From Agrococcus jejuensis (lineage in GTDB: Bacteria; Actinomycetota; Actinomycetes; Actinomycetales; Microbacteriaceae), in NCBI RefSeq assembly GCF_007679035.1, contig NZ_VEFR01000002.1, forward strand, positions 62,001-126,000: 64,000 bases of DNA. Direction: 5' to 3'. The notes under the pieces are model-generated. The model did no database searches and had not been told where the DNA came from. It worked only from the letters and a program-made list of their open reading frames with translations. Of the stretch, positions 27,708-37,091 are shown one piece after another. Position numbers and translations under genes: made by a program. Each line of letters opens with the position of its first letter. The first letter of the stretch is position 1.

Positions 27708-28565
27708 ATGGCGACGATCCCCTCCCCCGCAGCCGTGCCCGCCCTCGTGACGGAGCTCGCGGCCTGGCAGCGCGACGGCGCGGCGCTGCAGCTGCACCCC
27801 GGCGACCTCGGGTGGCAGCAGCGACTCGGCGCCGATGCGCTCGCCGGCTCGCTGCGCGCGTGGCACCGCGACGGCGCGCTCGTGGCGCTCGGCATGCTCG
27901 ACGGGCCGGTGCTGCGCATCGCCATCGACCCCGACCTGCAGGGCGACGCCGACCTCGCCACGGCGCTCGCCGACGACCTCGTCGACCCCGAGGGTGCCCT
28001 GCCGGGCGACGACGGCTCGGTCGAGCTCCCCACGGGCGCGGCGCTCGACGAGGTGCTCGCCGCGCGCGGCTGGACGCCCGACGAGGTCTGGCAGCCGCTG
28101 CGCCGCGACCTCGCCGAGCCGGTGCCGCCACTCGCCGACGGCCTGCGCATCGACCTCGTCGACGAGGCGCTTGTCGACGAGCGCGTCGCGGTGCATCGGG
28201 CCTCGTTCGACGGCGGTACGTTCGATGCGGCTGCGTGGCACATGATGGCGACGGGCCCTGCCTCCGCGGATGCGCGCTGCCTGCTCGTGCGCGACGTCGA
28301 CGGCACGGCGGTCGCGGCGGCCACGGTGTGGGCTGCGGGACCGGGCCGCCCGGGCCTGCTCGAGCCGCTCGGCGCGCACCGCGACCACCGCGGTCGCGGA
28401 CTCGGCAGGGCGATCGCCGTCGCGTCGGCGATCGTGCTGCAGGATCTCGGTGCGTCGAGCGCGCTCGTGTGCACGCCGTCGACGAACGTGCGCGGCGTCG
28501 CCACGTACCGGTCGGCGGGGTTCGTCGACCTGCCCGAGCGCACCGATCGGCGTCGGCCTCGCTGA
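27708..28565 (+). CDS. GNAT-family N-acetyltransferase
   Basis: 285 residues. The C-terminal half (about 145-280) is the GNAT domain, with acetyl-CoA loop HRDHRGRGLGRAIAVAS (R/QxxGxG/A motif) and the terminal YRSAGFVDL. The N-terminal half (1-140) is a degenerate second module without the acetyl-CoA loop, as in two-domain GNATs. Acceptor unknown. It is divergent from the DGPF/sigma pair and convergent with the symporter gene. Confidence 0.85.
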   Translation: MATIPSPAAVPALVTELAAWQRDGAALQLHPGDLGWQQRLGADALAGSLRAWHRDGALVALGMLDGPVLRIAIDPDLQGDADLATALADDLVDPEGALPGDDGSVELPTGAALDEVLAARGWTPDEVWQPLRRDLAEPVPPLADGLRIDLVDEALVDERVAVHRASFDGGTFDAAAWHMMATGPASADARCLLVRDVDGTAVAAATVWAAGPGRPGLLEPLGAHRDHRGRGLGRAIAVASAIVLQDLGASSALVCTPSTNVRGVATYRSAGFVDLPERTDRRRPR

Positions 28566-28583
28566 TCGGGTCGGCGACGCGCC

Positions 28584-29585
28584 TCAGCTCGCCGTGGCGT
28601 CCGCGCGCTCGACGGGCGCGGCATCCTTCGGCGGGCGACGCGACCAGAACGACGCGAGCAGCGAGCCCGACACGTTGTGCCACACCGAGAAGATCGCGGC
28701 GGGCACGGCCGCCTCGGGCGCGAAGTGCGTGCGCGCGAGGCCCGCGGCGAGGCCCGAGTTCTGCATGCCGACCTCGACCGACACGGCGCGACGCGCAGGC
28801 TCCTCGAGCCCCACGGCGCGCGCGGCGACGTAGCCGAGCGTGAGGCCGACGCCGTTGAGCACGACGACGATGCCGAGGATCGCGAGACCCGACGCGAGGA
28901 TCGTCGCCGCCGAGCCCGACACGACGGCGAGCACCACGAGGGTGATGCCCACGACCGACACGAGCGGCATCCACTCGACGATGCGCTCGACGAATCGCGA
29001 CAGGAAGCGCCGCAGCAGCAGGCCGACGACGATCGGCACGATGACGATCTGCACGATCGACACGAAGAGGCCCGCGGGGTCGACGGGCAGGTAGCTGCCT
29101 GCGAGCCACAGCACGAGCAGCGGCGTGATGACGGGGGCGACGAGCGTCGACACCGTCGTCATCGCGACCGAGAGGGCCGTGTCGCCCTTCGCGAGGAACA
29201 CCATGACGTTCGAGGCCGTGCCGCCGGGCGCGGCGGCGACGAGGATGACGCCGACCGCGATGGCCGGGTCGAGGTCGAGCACCGTCACGAGCGCGAAGCC
29301 CGTGAGGGGCATGATGATGAACTGCGCCAGGATGCCGATCACGAGCGCGAACGGCTTGCGGGCGACGATGCCGAAGTCGCTGCCGCGCAGCGTCATGCCC
29401 ATGCCGAGCATGATGACCATGAGCAGCGGGGTGATCCACGCGCCGAGCCATGTGAAGGGCGCGGGCACGAGCACGGCGAGGGCGCCGGCGGCGAGCACGA
29501 CGAGCGGGAACCACGTGCCCGCGATGCGCCCGAGCCTCGCGCCGGTCGTCTCGGGGGCTGCGGCTGCGGGGTCGTGCGCGGGCAT
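28584..29585 (-). CDS. Bile acid:sodium symporter-family (BASS) transporter
   Basis: 333 residues, nine to ten membrane helices. The family motif AAPGGTASNVMVFLAKGDTALS lies at about 117-138, and EVGMQNSGLAAGLAR at about 275-290, both lining the Na+ and substrate site. Bacterial members carry organic anions such as keto acids or pantoate-like compounds. The substrate here is not predictable. Confidence 0.92.
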   Translation of the reverse strand: MPAHDPAAAAPETTGARLGRIAGTWFPLVVLAAGALAVLVPAPFTWLGAWITPLLMVIMLGMGMTLRGSDFGIVARKPFALVIGILAQFIIMPLTGFALVTVLDLDPAIAVGVILVAAAPGGTASNVMVFLAKGDTALSVAMTTVSTLVAPVITPLLVLWLAGSYLPVDPAGLFVSIVQIVIVPIVVGLLLRRFLSRFVERIVEWMPLVSVVGITLVVLAVVSGSAATILASGLAILGIVVVLNGVGLTLGYVAARAVGLEEPARRAVSVEVGMQNSGLAAGLARTHFAPEAAVPAAIFSVWHNVSGSLLASFWSRRPPKDAAPVERADATAS

Positions 29586-29704
29586 GCGGATGCTCCTCGT
29601 CGAGGGGTGGGGGACGTCACGACGATACTCGCGGGCGCATCCCGCGCCGGGCAGACGCCGGACGCCGGTCGCCGGCCACCGGCCCCCGGCCCGCCGTGCT
29701 GCTC

Positions 29705-29876
29705 CCCCACCAGCTGGTCGAGGAGGCCCCGAGCCGCAGGCGACGAGCCGTCACGAGACCACGCGACGTCCCCGCTCGACGCGACCACGCGGATGGCTGG
29801 TCGGGAGCGTCGGTCGCGTGGTCTCGTGACGCGGGCGCGCCCAGGGGCTCGCGCGCTCCTCGACCAGCCGGTGGGG
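29705..29876. repeat. B-type palindromic repeat pair B3
   Basis: It lies in the 306-bp gap between the BASS gene and the second YCII gene. The arrangement matches B2: outer arms CCAGCTGGTCGAGGAG and complement (one mismatch), inner arms CGTCACGAGACCACGCGAC and complement (with GTCGCGTGGTCTCGTGACG read in full), and a central spacer that also contains CGCGACC/GGTCGCG pairs. Nothing else is recognisable in the gap. Confidence 0.85.
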
Positions 29877-29891
29877 TGCCGTCTCTCGCGA

Positions 29892-30254
29892 TCAGTCCGG
29901 CAGGTCGGCGTCGCCGTGCACGCGCCGCACCTCGAGGTGCGTGCCTGCGGCGAGCGGTGCGTCGGCGGCGAGGGCGGTGGCGGCGGCGAGGTCGGGGGCC
30001 TCGACGATCCAGAACCCGTTGAAGAGCTCCTTGATCTCGCCGTAGGGCCCGTCGGTGACGAGCGGCGGCGTCCCACCGAAGTGCACGACGGCACCGTTCG
30101 AGGGCGCATCCAACCCGACGGCGGTCACGAGCGCCCCAGAGGCCTCGAGGCGATCGTTGTACGCCCCCATGGCGGCCATCATCGTCGCGACGTCCCCGTC
30201 GCGCCGCTCGATCGCGGCGGCGTCGTCATCTCGCATGATGAGCATGAACTGCAT
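29892..30254 (-). CDS. Second DGPF/YCII-domain protein, without its own sigma factor
   Basis: 120 residues beginning MQFMLIMRDDDAA, with an identical core block VTDGPYGEIKELFNGFWI to the protein at 27135-27566. It lacks that protein's charged tail. No ECF gene adjoins it, so the ECF42 factor 3 kb away may control both (inference). A GACGAGGAGA stretch lies upstream of the ATG. The flanks are B3 (downstream) and A3 (upstream). Confidence 0.88.
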   Translation of the reverse strand: MQFMLIMRDDDAAAIERRDGDVATMMAAMGAYNDRLEASGALVTAVGLDAPSNGAVVHFGGTPPLVTDGPYGEIKELFNGFWIVEAPDLAAATALAADAPLAAGTHLEVRRVHGDADLPD

Positions 30255-30424
30255 GTCGATCAGTCTCCTCGTCCGGGCTGCCCACTGCATCCCTCACCAC
30301 GACCGTCGAACGACGAGGCCGAGGATCGACACGATGCGACGATCTCCCTCCAGGAGACCCCGGCGGCCGCCGCTCGCGAAGCGAGCGCCAGCCGCCGCAG
30401 CGCCCACCGCCCGCGCGAGCCCGA

Positions 30425-30568
30425 GCGCTGATCGCGCGGGTCGACGGGGTCGCGGGGTGTCGAGTTCTGCGAAGAGCGGGAGGGATGAGGGCCGCTAGGC
30501 CCGCATCCCTCCCGCTCTTCGCAGTGTCTGAGCTGAGGAGCGATTCCGGCGACCCGCGCGATCAGCGC
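30425..30568 (+). repeat. Structured A element, copy A3 (solitary)
   Basis: It has an outer 19-bp stem (30425-30443 with 30550-30568), an asymmetric bulge, the TCGC/GCGA closing pairs, GGGGTGTCGAGTT, a 27-bp inner stem starting CTGCGAAGAGCGGG with one mismatch, a GCTA loop, then TGTCTGAGCTGAGGA. It lies in the 327-bp gap between the YCII gene and guaA. The rest of the gap (30255-30424) contains only a G+C-rich hairpin at about 30359-30398. Confidence 0.9.
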
Positions 30569-30581
30569 GGACCAGCCGACC

Positions 30582-32153
30582 TCACTCCCACTCGATCGTC
30601 CCCGGAGGCTTCGACGTGACGTCGAGCACGACGCGGTTCACTTCCTCGACCTCGTTCGTGATGCGGTTCGAGATCTTCGCGAGCACGTCGTACGGCAGGC
30701 GCGTCCAGTCGGCGGTCATGGCGTCCTCGGACGACACGGGTCGCAGCACGACGGGGTGGCCGTAGGTGCGGCCGTCGCCCTGCACGCCGACGGAGCGCAC
30801 GTCGGCGAGCAGCACGACGGGGCACTGCCAGATGTCGCCGTCGAGGCCGGCGGCGGTGAGCTCGGCGCGGGCGATGGCGTCGGCGCGGCGGAGGGTGTCG
30901 AGGCGGTCCTCGGTGACCTCGCCGATGATGCGGATGCCGAGGCCGGGGCCGGGGAACGGCTGGCGGCCGACGATGACCTCGGGCAGGCCGAGCTCGCGGC
31001 CGATGGCGCGCACCTCGTCCTTGAAGAGAGCGCGCAGCGGCTCGATGAGCTGGAACTGCAGGTCGTCGGGCAGTCCGCCGACGTTGTGGTGCGACTTGAT
31101 GTTGGCGGTGCCGGTGCCGCCGCCCGACTCGACGACGTCGGGGTAGAGCGTGCCCTGCACGAGCCAGCGGATGGGCTCGCCGTCGGCGGCTGCCTCGGCG
31201 ACGAGGTCGCGCTCGGCCTGCTCGAACGAGCGGATGAACTCGCGGCCGATGATCTTGCGCTTCGTCTCGGGGTCGGTGACGCCGGCGAGGGCCGTGAGGA
31301 ACTGCTCGCGCGCGTCCACCGTGACGAGGCGCACGCCGGTGGAGGCGACGTAGTCCTGCTCGACCTGCTCGCGCTCGTCCTGGCGGAGCAGGCCGTGGTC
31401 GACGAAGATGCAGACGAGCTGGTCGCCGACGGCCTTGTGCACGAGGGCTGCGGCGACGGCGGAGTCGACGCCGCCGGAGAGCCCGCAGATGACGCGGTCG
31501 ATGCCGACCTGCTCGCAGATGCGTGCGACCTGCTCGTCGATGATGTTGCCGGAGGCCCAGTCGCCCGGCAGTCCGGCGATGTCGTGCAGGAACGACTCGA
31601 TCACGCGCTGGCCGTGCTCGGAGTGCCGCACCTCGGGGTGCCACTGCACGCCGGCCAGCCTGCGCTCGCGGTGCTCGAAGGCGGCGACGGGGGTGTCGGT
31701 GGTGGAGGCGAGCACCTCGAACCCCTCGGGGGCGGTGGCGACGGCGTCGCCATGGCTCATCCACACGGTCTGCTCGTCGGGCTGGCCGGAGAGCAGGGTG
31801 CCGGCGTCGCCGACGGCGACGGCGGTCGAGCCGTACTCGCGGTTGCCGGTGCGCGCGACCGTGCCGCCGAGCTGGGCGGCCATGACCTGGAAGCCGTAGC
31901 AGATGCCGAGCGTGGGGATGCCGAGCTCGAGGATGTCGGGGTCGAGGCGCGGGGCGCCCTCGGCGTAGACGGACGAGGGTCCGCCGGAGAGCACGATGGC
32001 GGCAGGCGACTTGGCGCGCACCTCGTCGGCGGTGATGGTCGACGGCACGATCTCGGAGTACACGTCGGCCTCGCGCACGCGGCGCGCGATGAGCTGCGCG
32101 TACTGGGCGCCGAAGTCGACGACGAGGACGGGACGCTGGGAGGTGTCGGCCAT
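30582..32153 (-). CDS. guaA: GMP synthase (glutamine-hydrolysing)
   Basis: Converts XMP to GMP with glutamine and ATP. 523 residues. The class-I glutamine amidotransferase domain (about 8-200) has nucleophile C85 in LGICYGFQ and the WHPE block that supplies His and Glu. The ATP-pyrophosphatase P-loop SGGVDS begins near residue 230, and the C-terminal dimerisation domain ends KPPGTIEWE. The ATG overlaps the last base of the upstream DUF3817 stop (TGATG). guaB and guaB3 lie 7-13 kb away on the same strand. Confidence 0.97.
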   Translation of the reverse strand: MADTSQRPVLVVDFGAQYAQLIARRVREADVYSEIVPSTITADEVRAKSPAAIVLSGGPSSVYAEGAPRLDPDILELGIPTLGICYGFQVMAAQLGGTVARTGNREYGSTAVAVGDAGTLLSGQPDEQTVWMSHGDAVATAPEGFEVLASTTDTPVAAFEHRERRLAGVQWHPEVRHSEHGQRVIESFLHDIAGLPGDWASGNIIDEQVARICEQVGIDRVICGLSGGVDSAVAAALVHKAVGDQLVCIFVDHGLLRQDEREQVEQDYVASTGVRLVTVDAREQFLTALAGVTDPETKRKIIGREFIRSFEQAERDLVAEAAADGEPIRWLVQGTLYPDVVESGGGTGTANIKSHHNVGGLPDDLQFQLIEPLRALFKDEVRAIGRELGLPEVIVGRQPFPGPGLGIRIIGEVTEDRLDTLRRADAIARAELTAAGLDGDIWQCPVVLLADVRSVGVQGDGRTYGHPVVLRPVSSEDAMTADWTRLPYDVLAKISNRITNEVEEVNRVVLDVTSKPPGTIEWE

Positions 32154-32665
32154 CAGGCCTCCTTGGCTGAGAGTGCTGCGGCCTCGGTCTCGAGGCGGGC
32201 GACGTCGGTGCCGGCGACGCGGTGCATGCGTCGCTCGACGAAGAACGAGAGGAAGGGCACGACGCCACCGAGCGCCATCGCGAGGAGGCGCGTGAAGGGC
32301 CACCGCAGCAGCATCCACAGGCGGAAGCAGGCGAGCAGGTACACGACGTAGATCCAGCCGTGCACGATGAGGATCGCGAGCGAGACGTTGAAGCCGTCGC
32401 CGAGCGACTGGATCTCGCAGCCCATGCCGCCGGGCACGAACAGCGAGAACCACTGGCAGCCGGGCCCCGGCACGACGGGCGCGAGGCCGAGCGGGCCGGC
32501 CGAGCCGCCCGCGAACAGCTCGACGTGGCTCGGCGAGTACTTCAGCACCATCTCGATGACGAGGAGCAGCAGGAAGGTTCCCGTCACCCACGACATGATG
32601 CGGTAGAAGGTCATCGCCGAGCGGATCTTCGGGATCTGCTGGATGGGCCTCGGCACGCGCTCCAT
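32153..32665 (-). CDS. DUF3817-domain membrane protein
   Basis: 170 residues, about four membrane helices, starting after a basic N-terminus. The DUF3817 core [24 protein letters not shown] is followed by an insertion (about 45-88) rich in Gly/Pro with two cysteines, then [24 protein letters not shown]. Function unknown. It is coupled to guaA by a one-base overlap, a frequent actinobacterial neighbourhood. Confidence 0.85.
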   Translation of the reverse strand: MERVPRPIQQIPKIRSAMTFYRIMSWVTGTFLLLLVIEMVLKYSPSHVELFAGGSAGPLGLAPVVPGPGCQWFSLFVPGGMGCEIQSLGDGFNVSLAILIVHGWIYVVYLLACFRLWMLLRWPFTRLLAMALGGVVPFLSFFVERRMHRVAGTDVARLETEAAALSAKEA

Positions 32666-32678
32666 CCTACCGAGCGGC

Positions 32679-33476
32679 TCAGGCCTCGCCGGACGGCACG
32701 GTCGACGCGGCCGCCTCGGCCTCGGCGTCCTCGATGGCCTCGGCCTCGCGTTCGCGGGCGTCCTGCACGAGTCGGAACCAGAGGTACATCGCGAAGACCA
32801 TGAACGCGACCCACTCGACGGCGTAGAAGACGTTGAGCCAGTTCAGCTGCGTCTGCTGCTCGGGCGGCAACGAGACGATCGTCGTGAGGGATGCGGGCGC
32901 GTGGTCGAGCACGACGTAGCCCGAGTAGACGTCGCCGTCGAACCCCGGCCAGCGGTTGATGAGGTCGCCGACGCTCATCGCCTCGGCCGTGTCCTGCTCG
33001 AAGTCGGTGACGGTCGGTGACTCGCTGGGCAGGTAGCGGCCGACGACCGTGGCGGGGGCGAGGTCGACGTCGTCGATCGCCGCCTCCGCCTCGGCGCGCG
33101 TCGGCGCCCAGCCGACGGCGACGGCGAGCGAGTCGCCTGCCTCGGTGATGGCGCGGGCGGTGAGCCATGCGCCGCTCGTGCCGTCCTGCTCGCGGCCGAC
33201 GAGCACGATGAACGAGTCGGGATCGATCGTGGCGGTCGCCTCGACGATGCGGCCGCCGGCCTCGGCCGTCAGCGGCTGCTGCGGCTCGGCGACCGAGTCG
33301 AGGGCGACGGGCGTCTCGGTGTCGCGGTCGTCGGCCTGCCCCTGCTCGACGGCCCGTGCGATCTGCCACTGGCCGAGCGCGGCGAAGATCGCGGCGACGG
33401 CGAGGGCGAACAGCAGCGCCCCGATCCACCGGGGGCGCCGCGCGACCTCGAGGAAGCCGGGTGCCGTGGCGGTCAT
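32679..33476 (-). CDS. SURF1-family protein
   Basis: 265 residues: membrane helix near the N-terminus (about 17-38: WIGALLFALAVAAIFAALGQWQ, the SURF1 start block), a long extracytoplasmic domain ending at about 215, then a second helix (about 218-240: VFYAVEWVAFMVFAMYLWF). The family assists cytochrome c oxidase assembly. The ATG overlaps the stop of the upstream RgpF-like gene (ATGA), an unexpected coupling. Confidence 0.87.
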   Translation of the reverse strand: MTATAPGFLEVARRPRWIGALLFALAVAAIFAALGQWQIARAVEQGQADDRDTETPVALDSVAEPQQPLTAEAGGRIVEATATIDPDSFIVLVGREQDGTSGAWLTARAITEAGDSLAVAVGWAPTRAEAEAAIDDVDLAPATVVGRYLPSESPTVTDFEQDTAEAMSVGDLINRWPGFDGDVYSGYVVLDHAPASLTTIVSLPPEQQTQLNWLNVFYAVEWVAFMVFAMYLWFRLVQDAREREAEAIEDAEAEAAASTVPSGEA

Positions 33477-35578
33477 GCGCTGCCCGTCGCGGTCCCCTGG
33501 TCGACGAGGGCGTCGACGATCGACGGACCCTCCTCGACGAGGCGCAGGCGGTCGAGCTCGAGCGTGAACGAGTCGCCTGCGACGAGGTCGCCGACGACGC
33601 GCAGAGATGCGTCCTCGTCGAGCAGCAGGTCGTCGCCGCGATCGATCGCGCCGTCGATGCGCAGCTCGAGGCCGGCGCCGCCTCGGATGCGCGGGGCCGC
33701 GCACAGCACGCGGGCGCCGACGACGGGGTCGAGATGCACGCTGACGGCGCCGGGCGGCGGCACGAGCGTGACGCGCGCCGTGCCCTCGCCGTCGGTCACG
33801 AACGCGAGGTGCTCGTCCTCGACGCGCACGCCGTCGATGTCCCACACGATCGAGAACGCGACGATCGTGCGGGCGTGATGGCCCGGCTGGCCCGCCGATG
33901 CCATCTGGCCGACGCGGTGCAGCAGGGCGCTGAAGCGCTCCTCGCCGCCGCTGCCGACCTGGGCGCCGAGCCGGCGCAGGTAGTCGAGGGCCGTGACGTG
34001 CGCGATGGATGCCTGCTGGGGCGTGGTCGCATGGCGCGTGAGGAGGCCGTTGGAGGCGACGATCGACGGCAGCGCCGTGCGCGCGTCGTCGGCGTCGACG
34101 CCGAGGTCGCGCAGGCCCGCGACGGCGGCGGGCAGCAGCCAGAGCGCGCCGGCGGCGAGCGACACGGGATCCCGCTGCTCGTTCGTCGGCACGGCGCGGC
34201 CGGCGGCGACGAGCGCGTCGCGGATGCGGTCGTGGCTGCCGCGCCAGCCGTCGCCGAGCGCGCCGAACCAGGTCGCATGCAGGGGCGGCGCGGCGACGAC
34301 GGCGCCCGTGTCGTCGGCGTCGAGGAGCGCGAGCACGCCGGCGACGTGGCCCGGGCTCGCGAGCACGTCGTGCACGGCCTGCCGGGCGGTCGCCTCGGCC
34401 GCCGAGAAGGGGAACGCGACGCCGTCGGCGGGGCCGAGCACCATGCACACGGCGTCGACGGGATGCTCGTCGACGTCGCGCAGCGCGGTGCGCAGGGGAT
34501 CCCCGCCGTGCGTCATGACCCGCGTCGCGTCGCCGCACGCCTCGAGGCAGGCGCTGCCGCCGTCGCACAGCACGACGACGTCGTCGACGCCGGCCGCGCG
34601 GGCCGAGCGCACCGCATCCGGCGACTGCACGCCGTCGCACGCGACGTACGCGCGCAGCGAGCGCTCGACGGGCCTCTCCAACGGTGCGACGATCTCGTGC
34701 AGCGCGAGGGTCGCGTGCAGGTCGGCGACGTCGCACGTGCGCAGCAGGTGGCGCAGCAGCATGCCGTGGTCGTAGTCGGCCTCGTCGCGCAGATGGTCGT
34801 AGAGGTTCCGCGCGACGTCGTGCGCGGTCTCGTCGACGTAGGCGGCGGGACCGGCGAAGAGCGACTTGCGCTTGAAGACGGGGCTGCGCGCCTCGGTGAG
34901 CAGCCGCACGGGGTCGTTGAAGAGCGGGTAGTACTGCTTGCCGATCGTCTGCGCCGTGTCGACGTACGCGGTCCAGCGGAACCCGAGCTCCGCGAACCGC
35001 TTCGTGAAGATCACCTCGTGCTTGCTCACGGCGTCGCCGTACGAGCGGATGGCGCCCATCCGCTCCCAGTAGTCGCGGAACTCGGGCGACGTCGCGACGG
35101 TCCTGCGCACCGCGATGAAGTGGGACTGCAGGTGCACGGGCAGGTAGCCGAGCGCCGACTGGGCCGAGAACGGGTCGAAGCTCGCGCCGTTGTGGGTGGT
35201 GAGCCCCCAGAAGTCGACATCGGTGGCGTCCATGCGCGCGAACATCTCGTCGAGCGGATGCACGGGCCCGAGGATCGTGAAGTTGAAGAGCACGACCTCG
35301 TCGAAGCGGGCGATCTCGTCCCAGCCCTTCGCGCGCAGCCCGGTGCGGTATGCCCAGACGTCGAAGCCCACGTTGGGCCGCTGCAGCACCGTGGTGCGGG
35401 GCAGGGACTCGAGGCGTGCGCGGCTCGCGTCGTCGAGCGCGCCGTTCACGACGGCGATGAGCTCGTGGCAGTGCGCGTGCATCGCGGCGAGCATGTGCCA
35501 CGTCGCATCGTCGACGACGCCGTCGGCGTCGTACAGGAAGTAGATGCCGAGGCGCCTGGCGTCGGGGCCGAGGATCAC
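33473..35578 (-). CDS. RgpF-like (rhamnan synthesis F) glycosyltransferase
   Basis: 701 residues from a GTG start. The RgpF-family region spans about 5-320: GIYFLYDADGVVDD, VLQRPNVGFDVWAYRTGL, FNFTILGPVHPLDEMFARM, FWGLTTHN, LQSHFIAVRR, and KHEVIFTKRFAELGF. The C-terminal half (about 330-700) resembles a second glycosyltransferase-like plus beta-rich region without motifs I can name. The family builds rhamnose-rich cell-wall polysaccharides. It overlaps the upstream glycosyltransferase gene (GTGA). Confidence 0.8.
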   Translation of the reverse strand: MILGPDARRLGIYFLYDADGVVDDATWHMLAAMHAHCHELIAVVNGALDDASRARLESLPRTTVLQRPNVGFDVWAYRTGLRAKGWDEIARFDEVVLFNFTILGPVHPLDEMFARMDATDVDFWGLTTHNGASFDPFSAQSALGYLPVHLQSHFIAVRRTVATSPEFRDYWERMGAIRSYGDAVSKHEVIFTKRFAELGFRWTAYVDTAQTIGKQYYPLFNDPVRLLTEARSPVFKRKSLFAGPAAYVDETAHDVARNLYDHLRDEADYDHGMLLRHLLRTCDVADLHATLALHEIVAPLERPVERSLRAYVACDGVQSPDAVRSARAAGVDDVVVLCDGGSACLEACGDATRVMTHGGDPLRTALRDVDEHPVDAVCMVLGPADGVAFPFSAAEATARQAVHDVLASPGHVAGVLALLDADDTGAVVAAPPLHATWFGALGDGWRGSHDRIRDALVAAGRAVPTNEQRDPVSLAAGALWLLPAAVAGLRDLGVDADDARTALPSIVASNGLLTRHATTPQQASIAHVTALDYLRRLGAQVGSGGEERFSALLHRVGQMASAGQPGHHARTIVAFSIVWDIDGVRVEDEHLAFVTDGEGTARVTLVPPPGAVSVHLDPVVGARVLCAAPRIRGGAGLELRIDGAIDRGDDLLLDEDASLRVVGDLVAGDSFTLELDRLRLVEEGPSIVDALVDQGTATGSA

Positions 35579-37077
35579 GGCTGCTGGCCTGCGCCGCCGT
35601 CGTCGCCGACGACCCGGCCGAGGCGGTAGAAGCGCGACTCGAGCACCTCGGCGCGCATGCGGCGCAGCGCGACGGCGTCGGCGTTGCGCACGTCGGTGAA
35701 GCGGATGGGGCTGCGGCGCGTGAGCCAGCCGACGAACGTGCGCGCCGAGCTCGTCGCCGACCAGGGACGTGACAGCAGCAGCGCGACGAGGCCGAGGCGC
35801 TGCTCCTCGAGGCGCTGCTGGCGGGCGAGGCGTCGCTCGGCGCGCTGCATGGCTCGCTCGGCGTGGTCGGCGCGGTCGATCGCGCGGTGCATGTCAGCAC
35901 GGGCGGCGGTGAGGCGCTGGCCGATCACGAGCACCTCCGTCTCGCGGCGATCGCGTGCGGCCGCGGCATCCGCGTGGGCGGCGCGGCTCTCGGCGAGATC
36001 GGCGGTCGCGGCGGTGGCGACGCGGTCGCGGCTGCGCATGAGTCGGTACAGGTCGCCGTAGAGACGGCCGAACGCCGCGAGCCTGCGGACGTCGGAGGCG
36101 GCCGCGGGCGGGGCGGGACGCAGACGCTCGTCGGCGAGGAGCGCGTCGACGCGCGTCGAGAGCCGCCAGCGCTCGGCGTGACGGGTGCGGTGCTGCTCGG
36201 CGAATGCGCGTGCGGCGTCGAAGCCGTCGACGAGCTCGGCGACGAGCGCGTCGGCGTCGATGCGGCGACCGGTCGTGCGACCGGAGAACGCCCAGTCCGC
36301 CTCCGCCTCGAGCACCTCGTCGTCGAGCCAGCCGACGCCGCCGAAGTGGTCGTACACGTAGGCGGGGATGCCCATCGACAGCGCGAACTGCACGGTCTTG
36401 CCGATCGTCACGATCGCGTCGTACGGCGCGAGCACGTCGGGCGTCACGCGCACGGGACGGTCGTGCACGCCGAGCCTGCCCACCTCGATGCCGCGGGCCT
36501 CGAGCTGCTCGACGGCCGCGCGCACCTCCTCGGGCGGGTGGTTCGAGACGACGAGCACGCGCGAGAGCCCCGCCTGCGACGCCTCCCGCACGTGGTCGGC
36601 GAACGCGTCCGGCGCGGGGTTGTCGTACAGCGCCGTGCGCGCACGGTCGAGCCCGAACCCCTCGAGCGTGTCGAGCGCCTTGGCGCAGAAGCCCGTCGAG
36701 AGCGCGGTCACGCGCGACTCGACGTCGGCGAGGATCGGCATCTCGACGTCCATGAACGTCGAGAGGTGATGCCACACGATGGGCGACGGCACGCCCTCCT
36801 CGAGCCGCTCGACGAACGTGGGCGGCAGCACGCCGTGCTGCGACCACACGAGGTCGTACGACTCGTCGAAGCGCTCGGCGGGACTCGCCTCGACGAGCCG
36901 GAGCCTGCCGTCGTGCGGCAGGCCCGTGAGCTCGTCGACCATCGGCGAGCCGAGCTCGTTCGTGTACACGTCCACGCGCCAGCCGCGCGAGAGCAGGTGC
37001 TCCGCCAGCTCGAGCGCGACCATCTCCGACCCCGCGTACGAGCGCAGGTGATTGGTTCCGATCAGCGCGTGGGGCAT
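35575..37077 (-). CDS. Glycosyltransferase (GT4-like) with C-terminal coiled coil
   Basis: 500 residues. The GT-B-type N-terminal lobe begins ALIGTNHLRSYAGSEMVALELAEHLLSRGW, and the second lobe has VLVVSNHPPEEVRAAVEQL and GKTVQFALSMGIPAYVYDHFG. Residues about 385-445 (ADLAESRAAHADAAAARDRRE onward) are a probable coiled coil, and the tail is basic. Donor and acceptor unknown. The gene starts 15 bases after the stop of glpD on the same strand, but its product fits the downstream RgpF-like enzyme as a surface-polysaccharide pair. Confidence 0.78.
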   Translation of the reverse strand: MPHALIGTNHLRSYAGSEMVALELAEHLLSRGWRVDVYTNELGSPMVDELTGLPHDGRLRLVEASPAERFDESYDLVWSQHGVLPPTFVERLEEGVPSPIVWHHLSTFMDVEMPILADVESRVTALSTGFCAKALDTLEGFGLDRARTALYDNPAPDAFADHVREASQAGLSRVLVVSNHPPEEVRAAVEQLEARGIEVGRLGVHDRPVRVTPDVLAPYDAIVTIGKTVQFALSMGIPAYVYDHFGGVGWLDDEVLEAEADWAFSGRTTGRRIDADALVAELVDGFDAARAFAEQHRTRHAERWRLSTRVDALLADERLRPAPPAAASDVRRLAAFGRLYGDLYRLMRSRDRVATAATADLAESRAAHADAAAARDRRETEVLVIGQRLTAARADMHRAIDRADHAERAMQRAERRLARQQRLEEQRLGLVALLLSRPWSATSSARTFVGWLTRRSPIRFTDVRNADAVALRRMRAEVLESRFYRLGRVVGDDGGAGQQP

Positions 37078-37091
37078 GGTTCGATGATGCA

